DNA of 64,000 bases from Schaalia sp. 19OD2882 (lineage in GTDB: Bacteria; Actinomycetota; Actinomycetes; Actinomycetales; Actinomycetaceae): the NCBI RefSeq assembly GCF_018986735.1, contig NZ_CP065521.1, forward strand, positions 1,364,001 through 1,428,000, written 5' to 3'. Below are positions 43,534 through 57,366 of the stretch, piece by piece. Every line of letters begins with the position of its first letter. Positions within the stretch are counted from its first letter, which is position 1. The notes under the pieces are model-generated. The model searched no databases. It was not told where the DNA came from and worked only from the letters and a program-made list of their open reading frames with translations. The position numbers and the translations under genes are program-made.

Positions 43534-46463
43534 TTGGTGGCCTTCGAGGACTCACCGGCGCCGTCGTGTCCGTCGGAGTCCTGATCCTCGGCTGCCTCGT
43601 CCGAGGGTGCCGATGCGTCGTCTTCGGCCAGATCCTCGGTCGACCGCAGGAGCTCCTCAAGATCTTCTTCTCCGGGCAGGAAGGTCACGACCTCGTCGCC
43701 GGCATCGGGCAGTGCATCGGCCTCGGCGAACAGCTCCTCGACAGGGCTCTGCGCCGTCTCGTCCTGCGAGGGCTCTTCGACGGGTTCGGGAGCTTCGACG
43801 ATCCCCGCAGGATCGTCGTTGTCGACGACGCGCACCTGGGGGCAGCGCACGTCGACGCCTTCGCCGCCTGCCTCCCAGGAGGCGGCTGCCAAGGCCCGAT
43901 AGGAGTCGAGGGTGACGGTCACACCCTCTTGCCCGGCCACGTCGAAGAGGTCCACGTCATCCAGGGTCAGTGTCCCGTCACGCAGCACGCGGGCGACTTG
44001 GGAGAGCCCGCAGGTCCATGTGCCGTCCTTGTGGTGTTTGGGCCGAGGATGCTCCTGGACGAGGCCGCGCATGTCCAGGGCCAGGTAGGTGGGCCGCTGT
44101 CCGCGCGGGGCGAGGATGATGTCCCGGGCTCCGTGGACGCCGGTCAGCACGTGCAGAGCCGGGATTCCGGCGGCCACGGCTCCCTTGATGTCGGTTTCGA
44201 GGCGATCGCCCACCGCCAGCGGGTTCGTGCCGTGGACCAGTGCGGCGCCGCGCAGGTAGATTCCCGGCTCCGGCTTCCCGGCGGCAATGGGGCGCACCCC
44301 TGTGGCGTGCTGGAGCGCACGCACCAAGGCGCCGTTGCCGAGCGCCTGTCCACGTTCGACAGGCAGGGAGGCATCAAGGTTCGTCGCGAAGAATGTGGCA
44401 CCGCGTTCGATGGCGAAGGCTGCCTCGTTCAGACGCTCCCAGGTCAATGTCTTGTCCAGCCCCTGCACGACGGCAGCCGGTTCGTCGTCGGCGGAGTCCA
44501 CCAGGACGTAGCCTGCCTCCTTCACGGGCGTGGAGAGTCCGTCGGAGCCGATGACCAGGACCTTCGCACCCTCCTCCAGGTGCTCGGCCATGAGAGCCAG
44601 GACGTCCATGGACGATGTCATGACCATTCCGGGTTCGGCCGGGTGTCCCAGTTCCGCCAGGTGTGCGGCAACGTCAGTAGCCGTGCGTGAGGCGTTGTTG
44701 GTGACGAAGGCGGTCTTCATTCCGGCTTCGCGCGCGGCGACGACTCCTTCGGCGGCGTGGTCGATCGGCTCGGATCCGGCGTAGGCGGTACCGTCCAGGT
44801 CGATGAGTGCGCAGTCGTAGGTGGCGGCCAGGGTGGTGTCCTCGCAGCCCTTGAGGTCAGATCCCTTGCGGTCGACGTCAGCGTCCGCGAAGAGAGCGAC
44901 ATCGACGATCTCGGTGATCTCTTCTTCTTCCGGCATGTCGGCTTCGACCTCGTCCGCCTCTGCGTCTCGACCGAGTTCGCGCAGTCGGTCTGCTTTGACC
45001 GACATGAGGCGACGGATGAGTTCGGTGTCGACGTCCTCGGGCAGCGCGGCCAAGGCGTCGTCGACGAGGACGAGGCCCACTTCGCTGAGTCCAAGGTCAG
45101 CGCGTGCGCCGGAGGAGACGAGGACGAGCTCCACCTGTTCGGAAAGCTCCATGCCTCGGGTCTCAGTTGCGTCGATGATTTCCACGGCCTTCTCGGGGCG
45201 GCCGAGGGCTCGTTCGATGTCGGCCTCGACGGCGCGCAGGGAGTCGTCGCCTCGCATGCGGCGCACGGCGCGCACCTCACGCAGCGCTTCCTCGTATCGG
45301 CCGGAGGCGTAGGCGGTCAGGGCCGCTGCTTCGCGGACGGAGTCGATCCGGCCGGCTCGCGCGGCCGCTGCGGTCGCGTGGCGGTGGGCCAGCTCGGCGT
45401 CGAGGTCGATGAGCTGGCCGGCCATGACCAAGTGGCGTGCCACGATGTCACGGTTCGGACCTGAGAGGCTGTCAAGAGTGCGCAGAGCGTCGGCATCGAG
45501 CTCGTCGGCCGAGACGCCGGCAGGGATCATCGGCTCGTCGGCATTCGGCGAGTCGTAGGCCTCGGTACTGGTCCACGGCTTCTCGGTGGTCTGCCCCGAA
45601 CGGGGCCCACGCTCCTCCCGTTTTGGTCCACGCGAGTCGCGGTCGAAACGATGGGGTCCACCTTGGCCCCGGTCCTGGTGGTCGCGCCTGGGGCTGCGGT
45701 CATCCCGCTCGAAACGACGGGGCCCGCGGTCATCGCGATCAAAACGACGCGGGCCACGGTCCCCACGATCCTGGAAGTCCCGACGCGGCCCACGATCATC
45801 CCGCTCGAAACGGTGAGGCCCACGATCATCACGATCAAAACGACGCGGGCCACGGTCCCCACGATCCTGGAAGTCCCGACGCGGCCCACGATCATCCCGC
45901 TCGAAACGACGGGGGCCACGATCGTCCCGATCGAAACGGCGCTCCTGACGCTCTCCACGATCCTGGAAGTCGCGCCTGGGGCCGCGGTCATCACGCTCGA
46001 AACGACGGGGGCCACGATCGTCCCGATCAAAACGACGGGGGCCACGGTCCCCACGATCCTGGAAGTCCCGACGCGGCCCACGATCATCCCGCTCGAAACG
46101 ACGGGGGCCACGATCGTCCCGATCGAAACGGCGCTCCTGACGCTCTCCACGATCCTGGAAGTCCCGACGCCGTCCACGATCATCCCGCTCGAAACGACGC
46201 GCTCCGCCCTCGCCACGGTCATGGAAGTCACGCCTGGGCCCACGATCGTCCCGGTCGAAACGGCGCTCCTGACGCTCTCCACGATCCTGGAAGTCGCGAC
46301 GCCGTCCACGGTCATCCCGGTCGAAGCGACGCTCTCCGCGATCCCCCGGTCCGGAGTCGGGCCACGAGCGATCAGTCGCATCTCGCCACTGTCGGCGCTG
46401 GAATCCACCACGCCCCTCGTGCGAACGCCCGTCTGCGGAGCGTCCGTGCTGGTCCTTGCTCAT
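43530..46463 (-). CDS. HAD-IIA phosphatase fused to a helical domain and a long Arg/Asp-rich repeat domain
   Basis: This 977-aa protein has four parts. Residues about 1-295 are mixed-charge repeats rich in Arg, Asp and Gly, built from short units such as [20 protein letters not shown] and RRDFQDRG. Residues about 310-530 are helical and TPR-like ([20 protein letters not shown]). A HAD-IIA domain follows, with motif [13 protein letters not shown] near 551-562, [17 protein letters not shown] and [11 protein letters not shown]. The last about 160 residues are acidic. The HAD part corresponds to mycobacterial Rv1692 (glycerol-3-phosphate phosphatase) and the helical part to Rv1691 by position. 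GAGGATGACACC precedes the ATG. It is the first gene after the rRNA operon on this strand. Confidence 0.88.
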   Translation of the reverse strand: MSKDQHGRSADGRSHEGRGGFQRRQWRDATDRSWPDSGPGDRGERRFDRDDRGRRRDFQDRGERQERRFDRDDRGPRRDFHDRGEGGARRFERDDRGRRRDFQDRGERQERRFDRDDRGPRRFERDDRGPRRDFQDRGDRGPRRFDRDDRGPRRFERDDRGPRRDFQDRGERQERRFDRDDRGPRRFERDDRGPRRDFQDRGDRGPRRFDRDDRGPHRFERDDRGPRRDFQDRGDRGPRRFDRDDRGPRRFERDDRSPRRDHQDRGQGGPHRFDRDSRGPKREERGPRSGQTTEKPWTSTEAYDSPNADEPMIPAGVSADELDADALRTLDSLSGPNRDIVARHLVMAGQLIDLDAELAHRHATAAAARAGRIDSVREAAALTAYASGRYEEALREVRAVRRMRGDDSLRAVEADIERALGRPEKAVEIIDATETRGMELSEQVELVLVSSGARADLGLSEVGLVLVDDALAALPEDVDTELIRRLMSVKADRLRELGRDAEADEVEADMPEEEEITEIVDVALFADADVDRKGSDLKGCEDTTLAATYDCALIDLDGTAYAGSEPIDHAAEGVVAAREAGMKTAFVTNNASRTATDVAAHLAELGHPAEPGMVMTSSMDVLALMAEHLEEGAKVLVIGSDGLSTPVKEAGYVLVDSADDEPAAVVQGLDKTLTWERLNEAAFAIERGATFFATNLDASLPVERGQALGNGALVRALQHATGVRPIAAGKPEPGIYLRGAALVHGTNPLAVGDRLETDIKGAVAAGIPALHVLTGVHGARDIILAPRGQRPTYLALDMRGLVQEHPRPKHHKDGTWTCGLSQVARVLRDGTLTLDDVDLFDVAGQEGVTVTLDSYRALAAASWEAGGEGVDVRCPQVRVVDNDDPAGIVEAPEPVEEPSQDETAQSPVEELFAEADALPDAGDEVVTFLPGEEDLEELLRSTEDLAEDDASAPSDEAAEDQDSDGHDGAGESSKATK
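45592..46425. repeat. In-frame tandem repeats encoding the Arg/Asp-rich domain
   Basis: Degenerate units of 24-33 bp recur through the 5' part of the HAD fusion gene, with higher-order periods near 96 and 192 bp. A 125-bp stretch is repeated exactly at 45847-45971 and 46039-46163, offset by 192 bp (64 codons). All repeats keep the reading frame, so copy number can change without frameshift. Confidence 0.9.
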
Positions 46464-46682
46464 GGTGTCATCCTCTATTCCTGCGCACCTGCGCTTGTCA
46501 TACTGAGCCCCGTTGTCCTGGGGCCTCGGGATCGATGTCCCGGCGATCTTCGTTCAGATCCTACCGCGCGTCGACTCGGACTTGAGCCACGCAAGCGTCC
46601 CTTGTGGCGTTCGGCATGTTCCTGGCGGCTGGGTGTTTGTTCGTCTGTACCCGCCGTGGTGTTGTTGTGTGGGTGTGGTTGT
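46464..46682. other. Intergenic region between HAD fusion gene and rRNA operon terminator
   Basis: This region holds the 5' leader of the HAD fusion gene (GAGGATGACACC directly before its ATG) and the tail beyond the rRNA terminator. I see no further gene or clear -35/-10 pair in it. Confidence 0.5.
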
Positions 46683-46712
46683 GGGGGCCCGGAGCGTGTG
46701 CTCTGGGCCCCC
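46683..46712 (-). terminator. Terminator of the rRNA operon
   Basis: GGGGGCCC and GGGCCCCC arms plus GAGC/GCTC form a 13-bp stem with one G-T wobble and a 4-nt loop, just beyond the 3' end of 5S rRNA. There is no long U-tract in the minus-strand transcript. Confidence 0.75.
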
Positions 46713-46728
46713 ATGTTGGGTGGTTGTG

Positions 46729-46847
46729 TTGCGGTGGTGTCCTACTCTCCCACATCCTGTCGGGTGCAGTACCATCGGCGCTGTGGGGCTTAGCTTCCGG
46801 GTTCGGAATGGGTGCCGGGCGTTTCCCCCACGCCATGACCGCCGCAA
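46729..46847 (-). rRNA. rrf: 5S ribosomal RNA
   Basis: Read on the minus strand, it has the conserved GAAACGCCCGG, CATTCCGAACCCGGAAGCTAAG-type core and the TGTGGGAGAGTAGG segment. The ends pair as TTGCGGCGG with CCACCGCAA. Length is about 119 nt. Ends are estimated to within a few nt. Confidence 0.95.
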
Positions 46848-46956
46848 TGGTGTCAACCGTGTTCCACGCCCCCTGGTGTTGGGGGGTGTGGGTTGGTCGT
46901 GGTTTGTACAGTGGTTGTGAGCGGTGTTGTCCCGTGTCCCCCCACCGGGGTGGGGG
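46848..46956 (-). other. 23S-5S intergenic spacer
   Basis: It holds two G/C-rich inverted repeats (around CACGCCCCC/GGGGGGTGTG and CCCCACC/GGTGGGG), probably processing stems. No tRNA is visible. Confidence 0.6.
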
Positions 46957-51893
<4,937 letters not shown>

Positions 51894-52101
51894 AACACTC
51901 GGAAAACCCCACCAACCAACCCCCCCAAAACAAGAAAGCCAGCCAACAGGAATCCCAACCAAAAAACAACTCAAAACAAAAAACAGGCATAAACAAACAA
52001 ACACGCTATCGAGTTCACAAACAACAACCACACGGGCCCCTGCACCAGAGGTTTCAGAGCCGGGCGATGCGTCCCGGAGCGGAGTTCCGCTCTCGGCGAC
52101 G
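51894..52101 (-). promoter_or_regulatory. rRNA operon leader with boxA-like antitermination element
   Basis: The leader is T-rich on the transcribed strand. A TTGTTTGTGAACTCGATAGC-type element at about 52006-52025 resembles actinobacterial rRNA boxA/antitermination leaders. A perfect 16-nt palindrome GAGCGGAGTTCCGCTC lies at 52077-52092, just after the predicted start site. Confidence 0.55.
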
Positions 52102-52108
52102 GGATATA

Positions 52109-52138
52109 ACTCTAGGACGCCTCGGCCAGGACTGTCAA
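52109..52138 (-). promoter_or_regulatory. rRNA operon promoter
   Basis: TTGACA (52133-52138) and TAGAGT (52109-52114) on the minus strand are separated by 18 nt, about 215 nt upstream of 16S. This is the best sigma-A-type promoter in the window. Confidence 0.85.
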
Positions 52139-52231
52139 GCCGAGTCGAGCGATGCGGGTCACATATGCCTTGTCCGTGCATCGTGCCCGATCACCAGCAG
52201 GATCAAGCCTTGACGTTCCCTGCATTCGACG

Positions 52232-52263
52232 TGACCTGGCCCCGCGTTCACGGAACCAGGTCA
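52232..52263 (-). terminator. Possible terminator after tyrS
   Basis: TGACCTGG and CCAGGTCA form an 8-bp stem with a 16-nt loop just after the tyrS stop. It is weak and lacks a T-run. It may reduce read-through into the rRNA promoter region. Confidence 0.4.
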
Positions 52264-52282
52264 GCTCGACAGCCGCCGCCTC

Positions 52283-53545
52283 TCAGACGAGCTCGACGAC
52301 GAACAAGGTGCGGCGTCCCTTTCGCACCAGTGCCAGTGAGCCGGCCAGAGCATCGGCCGCCCCGATCGGAGCATCCTCGTCGGTCACCTTGACATTGTTC
52401 AGGTAGGCCCCGCCGGACGCCACCGTGCGACGGGCGGCCCCGCGTCCCTTCTCGATCCCCGCATCGACCAAGGCGTCGACCACGGTTCCCTCCCCCAGCC
52501 TCACCGTGGCGCGGGGAAGATCAGCGACCGCCGCGGTCAGCGTGGCCTCGTCCAGCGCGCGCAAGTCACCGGAGCCCCACAGGGCCTGGGTCGCGGCCAA
52601 AACCCGTGAGAGCTGATCGGGTCCGTGGACCATGCGAGTCATCTCGGCCGCCAGAGCCTTCTGGGCGGCGCGCGCAAAGGGTCGCTCGGCGACCTCGACC
52701 TCAAGCTGTCCGATCTGCTCACGAGAAAGGAAGGTGAAGATCTTGAGGAAACGTACGACGTCCTCGTCCGCCACCTGCAGCCAGAACTGGTAGAAGGCGT
52801 AGGGGCTGAACATATCGGGATCCAGCCAGATCGCCCCGCCTTCGGACTTGCCGAACTTCGTGCCATCGGCCTTGGTGATGATCGGCGTGGTCATCACATG
52901 GGTGGAGGCGCCCTCGACCTTGCGGATCAGGTCCACGCCGCCGATCATGTTGCCCCACTGGTCGTTGCCGCCGGTTTCCAGCGTGCAGCCGTGACGGCGG
53001 AAGAGCTCCAGGTAGTCATTGGCCTGCAGCACCTGGTAGGAGAACTCCGTGTACGAGATCCCCTCGTCCGACGCCAGGCGCCGCGCGACGATGTCCTTGG
53101 CCAACATGGTGCCGATGCGGAAGTGTTTGCCGACTCCGCGCAGCAAGTCGATGGCGCTCATCTGGCTGGTCCAGTCCAGGTTGTTCACCATGACGGCGGC
53201 ATTGTCGCCCTCGAAGGACAGGAAGTGCGAGATCTGTTCGCGCAGGCGCTCGGTCCACCCCGCCACGACCTCGGTGGGCTGCAGTTGACGTTCGCCTGAC
53301 TGACGCGGGTCACCGATCTGGCCCGTGGCGCCGCCCACCAGCGCCAAGGGCCTGTGACCGGCCAGCTGCAAGTGGCGCATGACGAGCACCTGGACCAAGT
53401 GTCCGTGGTGCAGGGAGGGGGCTGTCGGGTCGAAGCCGCAATAGAAGGTGACCGGACCATTCGACAGGTGCTCACGCAAGGCATCGATGTCGGTGTGTTG
53501 GGCCAGGAGGCCGCGCCACTGGAGTTCGTCCAGGATGTCGGTCAC
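52283..53545 (-). CDS. tyrS: Tyrosyl-tRNA synthetase
   Basis: This 420-aa class I synthetase has the HIGH-type motif HHGHLVQVL near residues 47-55 and the KMSKS-type motif KFGKSEGGAIW near 229-239. A C-terminal S4-like RNA-binding domain starts near 345 (DALVDAGIEKGRGAARRTVASGGAYLNNVKV-type sequence). The GTG start at 53545 has AAGGAC about 7 nt upstream. A TAGACT (53609-53614) upstream is a possible -10. In mycobacteria tyrS (Rv1689) directly precedes the Rv1691-Rv1693 genes; here the rRNA operon lies between them. Confidence 0.96.
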   Translation of the reverse strand: MTDILDELQWRGLLAQHTDIDALREHLSNGPVTFYCGFDPTAPSLHHGHLVQVLVMRHLQLAGHRPLALVGGATGQIGDPRQSGERQLQPTEVVAGWTERLREQISHFLSFEGDNAAVMVNNLDWTSQMSAIDLLRGVGKHFRIGTMLAKDIVARRLASDEGISYTEFSYQVLQANDYLELFRRHGCTLETGGNDQWGNMIGGVDLIRKVEGASTHVMTTPIITKADGTKFGKSEGGAIWLDPDMFSPYAFYQFWLQVADEDVVRFLKIFTFLSREQIGQLEVEVAERPFARAAQKALAAEMTRMVHGPDQLSRVLAATQALWGSGDLRALDEATLTAAVADLPRATVRLGEGTVVDALVDAGIEKGRGAARRTVASGGAYLNNVKVTDEDAPIGAADALAGSLALVRKGRRTLFVVELV

Positions 53546-53621
53546 AGGGGTGTCCTTCTCATGTGGGTCTCGTCTCGACGGTGCCGCACCTGTGGGCGGA
53601 CCACGGCAAGTCTAGCGAGGG

Positions 53622-53637
53622 GCCGGGGAGCCCCGGC
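53622..53637. terminator. Short GC hairpin between nanE and tyrS
   Basis: GCCGGGGAGCCCCGGC is a perfect inverted repeat, about 90 nt after the nanE stop. It could end the sialic acid operon transcript before the tyrS promoter. There is no T-run. Confidence 0.4.
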
Positions 53638-53726
53638 ACCGGGCCGCATCCCGGGACCGATGCGCGCACCTCGTCGGCAGTCACGAGGGCGTGTCCCCAG
53701 CCCGGAGCGAGGGCCGCGCACCGCGG

Positions 53727-54428
53727 TCAGTGAGCGCCCGCAGGAGCCGGAGCTCCCGGTTCCACGGCGCTTCGGAACCATCCGGTGATCGTCAGCGGAT
53801 GGGTGATGGCGGTGCCGACCACCACGGCCCAGGCACCCGCTTCGATGACGGCAGCGGCCTGCGCGGGCGTGTGCACACGGCCTTCGCAGATCACAGGGTG
53901 CTCCGGGAACTCGGCCACGGCTTCACGCAGGAATTCCAGGTCGGGTCCGTCGGTCTTCGCGCGCTCACCGGTGTATCCGGCAAGCGTCGTCGACAGGATG
54001 TCCGCTCCCGCGTCGGCGGCCATGCGCATGTCCTCGATCGACCCGCAGTCGGCCATGACCAGCGTGCCTTCCCCGTGCAAGGCGGCGACGACTTGGGCAA
54101 AGGTGAGTCCGTCGGGACGAGGGCGGCGCGTGGCGTCGATCGCGACGACATCCGCACCCGCCCACACGCACGAGCGTGCGTGACGCAGGGTCGGGGTGAT
54201 GTAGACGCCCTCGTCGCCTTCCTTCCACAGGCCAATGACGGGCACCTTCACCTGGCCCTTGATGGCGGAAATGTCTGCAAGTCCTTGGCAGCGGATGGCT
54301 GCTGCGCCTCCCAGTTCGGCGGCCTTCGCCATCTGCGCCATGGTCTCCGGGTGGCGCATGGGCTCGCCCGGATAGGCCTGGCAGGAGACGATGAGTTTTC
54401 CCTTGAGTCCTTCGACGAGGGGATGCAT
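53727..54428 (-). CDS. nanE: N-acetylmannosamine-6-phosphate 2-epimerase
   Basis: This 233-aa TIM-barrel epimerase converts ManNAc-6-P to GlcNAc-6-P. Family motifs are LIVSCQAYPGEPM near residues 12-24, AIRCQGLADI near 44, the catalytic Lys in PVIGLWKE near 63-70, and IDATRRPRP near 98-106 with VMADCGSIED near 123. ATG 54428 has AAGGAC upstream. It is the last nan gene of the operon, separated from nanK by 97 nt. Confidence 0.95.
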   Translation of the reverse strand: MHPLVEGLKGKLIVSCQAYPGEPMRHPETMAQMAKAAELGGAAAIRCQGLADISAIKGQVKVPVIGLWKEGDEGVYITPTLRHARSCVWAGADVVAIDATRRPRPDGLTFAQVVAALHGEGTLVMADCGSIEDMRMAADAGADILSTTLAGYTGERAKTDGPDLEFLREAVAEFPEHPVICEGRVHTPAQAAAVIEAGAWAVVVGTAITHPLTITGWFRSAVEPGAPAPAGAH

Positions 54429-54525
54429 GGGTGTCCTTACCTCCCGTATGAGTGTGTGTCGTGGTCCAAGTGCGCCCCGCCCCTCGAGGCGGGGCGCCAC
54501 ATGCCCGGCGTCGGGCGTGGTCCGT

Positions 54526-55473
54526 TCAGGTCGTCGAGACGTGTTCGCCCGGCACGGTGACGATGCCGGTACCGAGCGCCGCACCGAGCAGTGGGGCGTG
54601 ACCGCCGAGTTCGCCCACGACGATGGGGGTTGCGGCCACAGGGTTCATTGCCTGGGCGGCGTATCCGCCGCGCACCGCCTGCCACCAGGTCCGTCCGGAA
54701 CGGGTGACCGAGCCGGACAGGACGATGATCGCCGGGTCCAGGACATTCGCCAAGGCGCCGATGGTCTCACCCAGCGCCCGTCCTGCGGCTTCGACCACCC
54801 TCACGGCGGCGCTGTCCCCCGCTTCCGCGCGCTCGTCGACCGTGCGCCCGTCAACCTCTTCGGCGGTCAGGCGGAGGTACTCCCGGGCGATGCCCGTGCC
54901 GGAGGCGATGGGCTCCACGTGTCCGATGCGCCCGCAGGAGCATTTCCGACCTTCGGCCAGGACGTGCGGCAGGTGTCCGACGTGCCCGGCCACATTGTGG
55001 GCGCCGGTGTGGACGCGGCCGCCCTCGACCATGGCCCCACCGATGCCGGTGCCGATCCCCACGGCCAAGCAGGACGAGTGCCCCCGCCCGGCGCCGAGGA
55101 GATGTTCCCCGAGGGCGTGGGCCCACACGTCACCGAGGAGGTGCACAGGCAGGCCCGTGGCTTCCTGCAATGTCGGCCCAAGGGGGGTGCCTCCCCAGCC
55201 GGGCATGGTTCCTGTGGCGGAGGTGATCCACCCGGTGGCGGGGTCGGCCACTCCGGCCGATCCGATGCCGATGGCCATGACTCTGCCCGGCGCCCGTTCA
55301 AGCATCCCCGTGACGAGGTCGACGATGCTCGCAAGGACGGCTGCGCCTCCCCGCATGGCGTCGGTGGGCACCGAAGTTCCTCCCACGACGCGCGGCTCGC
55401 CGGAGACAGGCACGTGGCCGGCGGCGATCTTGGTCCCGCCGATGTCCAGGGCGAGGACGTAGTGCGTGGTCAC
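54526..55473 (-). CDS. nanK: ROK family kinase, probable N-acetylmannosamine kinase
   Basis: This 315-aa ROK protein has the ATP-binding LDIGGTKIAAG near residues 9-19, the catalytic Asp in HLLGDVWAHALGE near 110-122, GIGTGIGGAMV near 138 and the zinc-binding ROK cysteine motif GRKCSCGRIGHVEP near 177. It phosphorylates ManNAc from NanA. The GTG start overlaps the stop of the DUF4862 gene (GTGA). Assignment as NanK rests on ROK motifs plus context. Confidence 0.92.
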   Translation of the reverse strand: MTTHYVLALDIGGTKIAAGHVPVSGEPRVVGGTSVPTDAMRGGAAVLASIVDLVTGMLERAPGRVMAIGIGSAGVADPATGWITSATGTMPGWGGTPLGPTLQEATGLPVHLLGDVWAHALGEHLLGAGRGHSSCLAVGIGTGIGGAMVEGGRVHTGAHNVAGHVGHLPHVLAEGRKCSCGRIGHVEPIASGTGIAREYLRLTAEEVDGRTVDERAEAGDSAAVRVVEAAGRALGETIGALANVLDPAIIVLSGSVTRSGRTWWQAVRGGYAAQAMNPVAATPIVVGELGGHAPLLGAALGTGIVTVPGEHVSTT

Positions 55474-56384
55474 TGCATCTCCTCACTGGCCCCTGCCAGG
55501 ACGGCCCGGCGGATCCGCGTCACCGCAGCGACACGGTCCTCGACGTCCCATCCGGGCACGGCCTGGATCTTGGCCCCCACGTACTCGGGCTTCGCACCAC
55601 TCAGAGCGCGGATGCTCTCCCCCACGGCGGCGGCGTCCATGGCGGATGCGGGCTCGTCCTCGTGCATGGGCAGGTGCAGGTCTTCCCACGCGGCGCCCAG
55701 TGCGCAGTCCCCGGGGCCGGCACCGGAGAACATGAGGCCGCGCAGGGCACCGCCCTCGACGACGGTGCGCACGTGCTCGGGGACCACACCCGCGCGTCGC
55801 TCCTCCAAGGCGCTGCGGCCCCAGTTGAGGCTGACGCCGGTACCCACCGTCGCGGCAACGGCGACTTCGTCCTCGACACTGAGGAACCCCTTCTGAGGTG
55901 CCTGTCCCGGGACCCAACGGTCACAGTGCTCGACGACGGGGGTGGCGCCCGACCAGTCCCAGCTGAGGATCTCACCGAGGGAGTCCTCGAAGGCGGCCGC
56001 CGAGGCGATCTCGCGCGGGGCGGAGTGGACATGGATCCAGCGGGCCACAGGGCCCCCCACGGCCTCGTTCAGACGGGAAAGTCCCTCGCGGAGTTCCCGC
56101 ATGTCGGCCAGGGCCCGCCCTCGTCCTTGTGCCGAGGGCGAAGCCAGGCCGCGCTCCGGGTCCGGGCCCATACGGACCATGGTTCCGGGGATCGCGGTGA
56201 TGACGCAGGAGTCCCAGTGCTTCGGGACCCAAGCTCCGAGAAGGTGGGCGCGCTCGTCAAGGTCCCCCGGCCAGGGGATCTCGATGCCGCGCACCCACTC
56301 CAGGTCCGCAAGTGCCCGGTACCAGGTGTCGCGTGGATCCGTCTCGGCGGCGTAGGCACCGACGACGAATGGTGTGGTGAGCAC
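55470..56384 (-). CDS. DUF4862 family protein in the sialic acid operon
   Basis: This 304-aa soluble protein resembles the DUF4862 family, which I recall from actinobacterial sialic acid clusters. Its strands suggest a TIM barrel of the sugar isomerase/epimerase type: FVVGAYAAETD near the start, RGIEIPWPGD near 32-41, SCVITAIPGTM near 59-69, RWIHVHSAPRE near 114-124. Conserved acids and His lie at the strand ends. It could handle a sialic acid variant or an anomer/epimer step. It is translationally coupled to nanK and follows nanA after 41 nt. Confidence 0.8.
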   Translation of the reverse strand: MLTTPFVVGAYAAETDPRDTWYRALADLEWVRGIEIPWPGDLDERAHLLGAWVPKHWDSCVITAIPGTMVRMGPDPERGLASPSAQGRGRALADMRELREGLSRLNEAVGGPVARWIHVHSAPREIASAAAFEDSLGEILSWDWSGATPVVEHCDRWVPGQAPQKGFLSVEDEVAVAATVGTGVSLNWGRSALEERRAGVVPEHVRTVVEGGALRGLMFSGAGPGDCALGAAWEDLHLPMHEDEPASAMDAAAVGESIRALSGAKPEYVGAKIQAVPGWDVEDRVAAVTRIRRAVLAGASEEMQ

Positions 56385-56425
56385 GTGGGTCTCCTTCGTC
56401 CCGTCAGATCCCAGGTCCTTCGCCC

Positions 56426-57346
56426 TCAGTCCAGCAGACCGTGGCGGCGCAGGACCTGGGCAATGGCCTCAAGGTTCTCGCCCTCCATGGTGATCGCAGG
56501 ATCGGGCATGCGGTTGCTCTCGAAGACCCCCATGAGTTTCAGGGCCGCCTTGAAGGCACCGACGCCTGCCGAGAAGCCGGCAAGGCCCTTCGTGACGAAG
56601 AAGATGTCGCACAGTTCGGTCAGACGGTCCTGCTCCCGGCGCACTGCGGCCCAGTCGCCCGCCTGGTAGGCGTCCCACATGCGCACGTAGCCTGCCGGGT
56701 CGACATTGGCCAAGCCCGGGACGGAGCCGTGGGCTCCTCCCAAGTAGGCGCCGTCGACCACCATCTCGTGGCCCGTGAGCAGCGCCAGAGGCTCCCCCGC
56801 GGCACGATTGGCCAGCAGCAGACGGCGGAAAGCCACATCGTCACCCGAGGAGTCCTTGACGCCGGCCAGCACACCCTCACGCCCGAGGCGCACCAGCATG
56901 TCGGCCTCGAGTTTCGTGTGGACGCACACGGGGATGTCGTAGGCGAACACCGGCAAGGTCGTCGCCGCCGCGACCAGACGGAAGTGCCTCTCGACATTGG
57001 CCGCACCACCGAGGGCGTAGAAGGGAGCGGTGGCCACGACGGCGTCGCAGCCCACCTCCTCTGCCACGCGGACGTGCTCGATCACACGGGTGGTCTGCAT
57101 GTCGATGACACCGGCCAGCACCGGAACGCGCCCGGCGACGACGCGCACGGTGGTTTCGAGGATCTCTCGGCGGCGAGCGTCGTCGCAGAAGACGACCTCA
57201 CCGGAGGAGCCCAGGACGAACAAGCCGTGCACGCCTGCCACCAGTTGGCGTTCGACGTTGCGGGCGAATGAGGCCTCGTCGAAGGAGCCGTCCTCGTGCA
57301 GTGCGGTGACGACGGGAGGGACAACGCCAGTGATTTCGATGGACAT
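56426..57346 (-). CDS. nanA: N-acetylneuraminate lyase / DHDPS-family aldolase
   Basis: This 306-aa class I aldolase has the catalytic Tyr in VFAYDIPV near residues 136-143 and the Schiff-base Lys in LAGVKDSSGDD near 161-171. GSSGEVVF near 47-54 replaces the GTTGE motif of DHDPS. The sialic acid operon context makes Neu5Ac lyase (ManNAc plus pyruvate) the best call. The mature sequence differs from E. coli NanA, so substrate is inferred from context. It follows the ABC ATPase gene after 20 nt. Confidence 0.88.
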   Translation of the reverse strand: MSIEITGVVPPVVTALHEDGSFDEASFARNVERQLVAGVHGLFVLGSSGEVVFCDDARRREILETTVRVVAGRVPVLAGVIDMQTTRVIEHVRVAEEVGCDAVVATAPFYALGGAANVERHFRLVAAATTLPVFAYDIPVCVHTKLEADMLVRLGREGVLAGVKDSSGDDVAFRRLLLANRAAGEPLALLTGHEMVVDGAYLGGAHGSVPGLANVDPAGYVRMWDAYQAGDWAAVRREQDRLTELCDIFFVTKGLAGFSAGVGAFKAALKLMGVFESNRMPDPAITMEGENLEAIAQVLRRHGLLD

Positions 57347-57366
57347 GGGAAGTGTTCCTCAGTTCT

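Noticed and set aside
45592..46425. CRISPR-like regular repeats
   Set aside because: The repeats keep one open reading frame, have no unique spacers of constant length, and no cas genes are near. They encode the Arg/Asp-rich protein domain.
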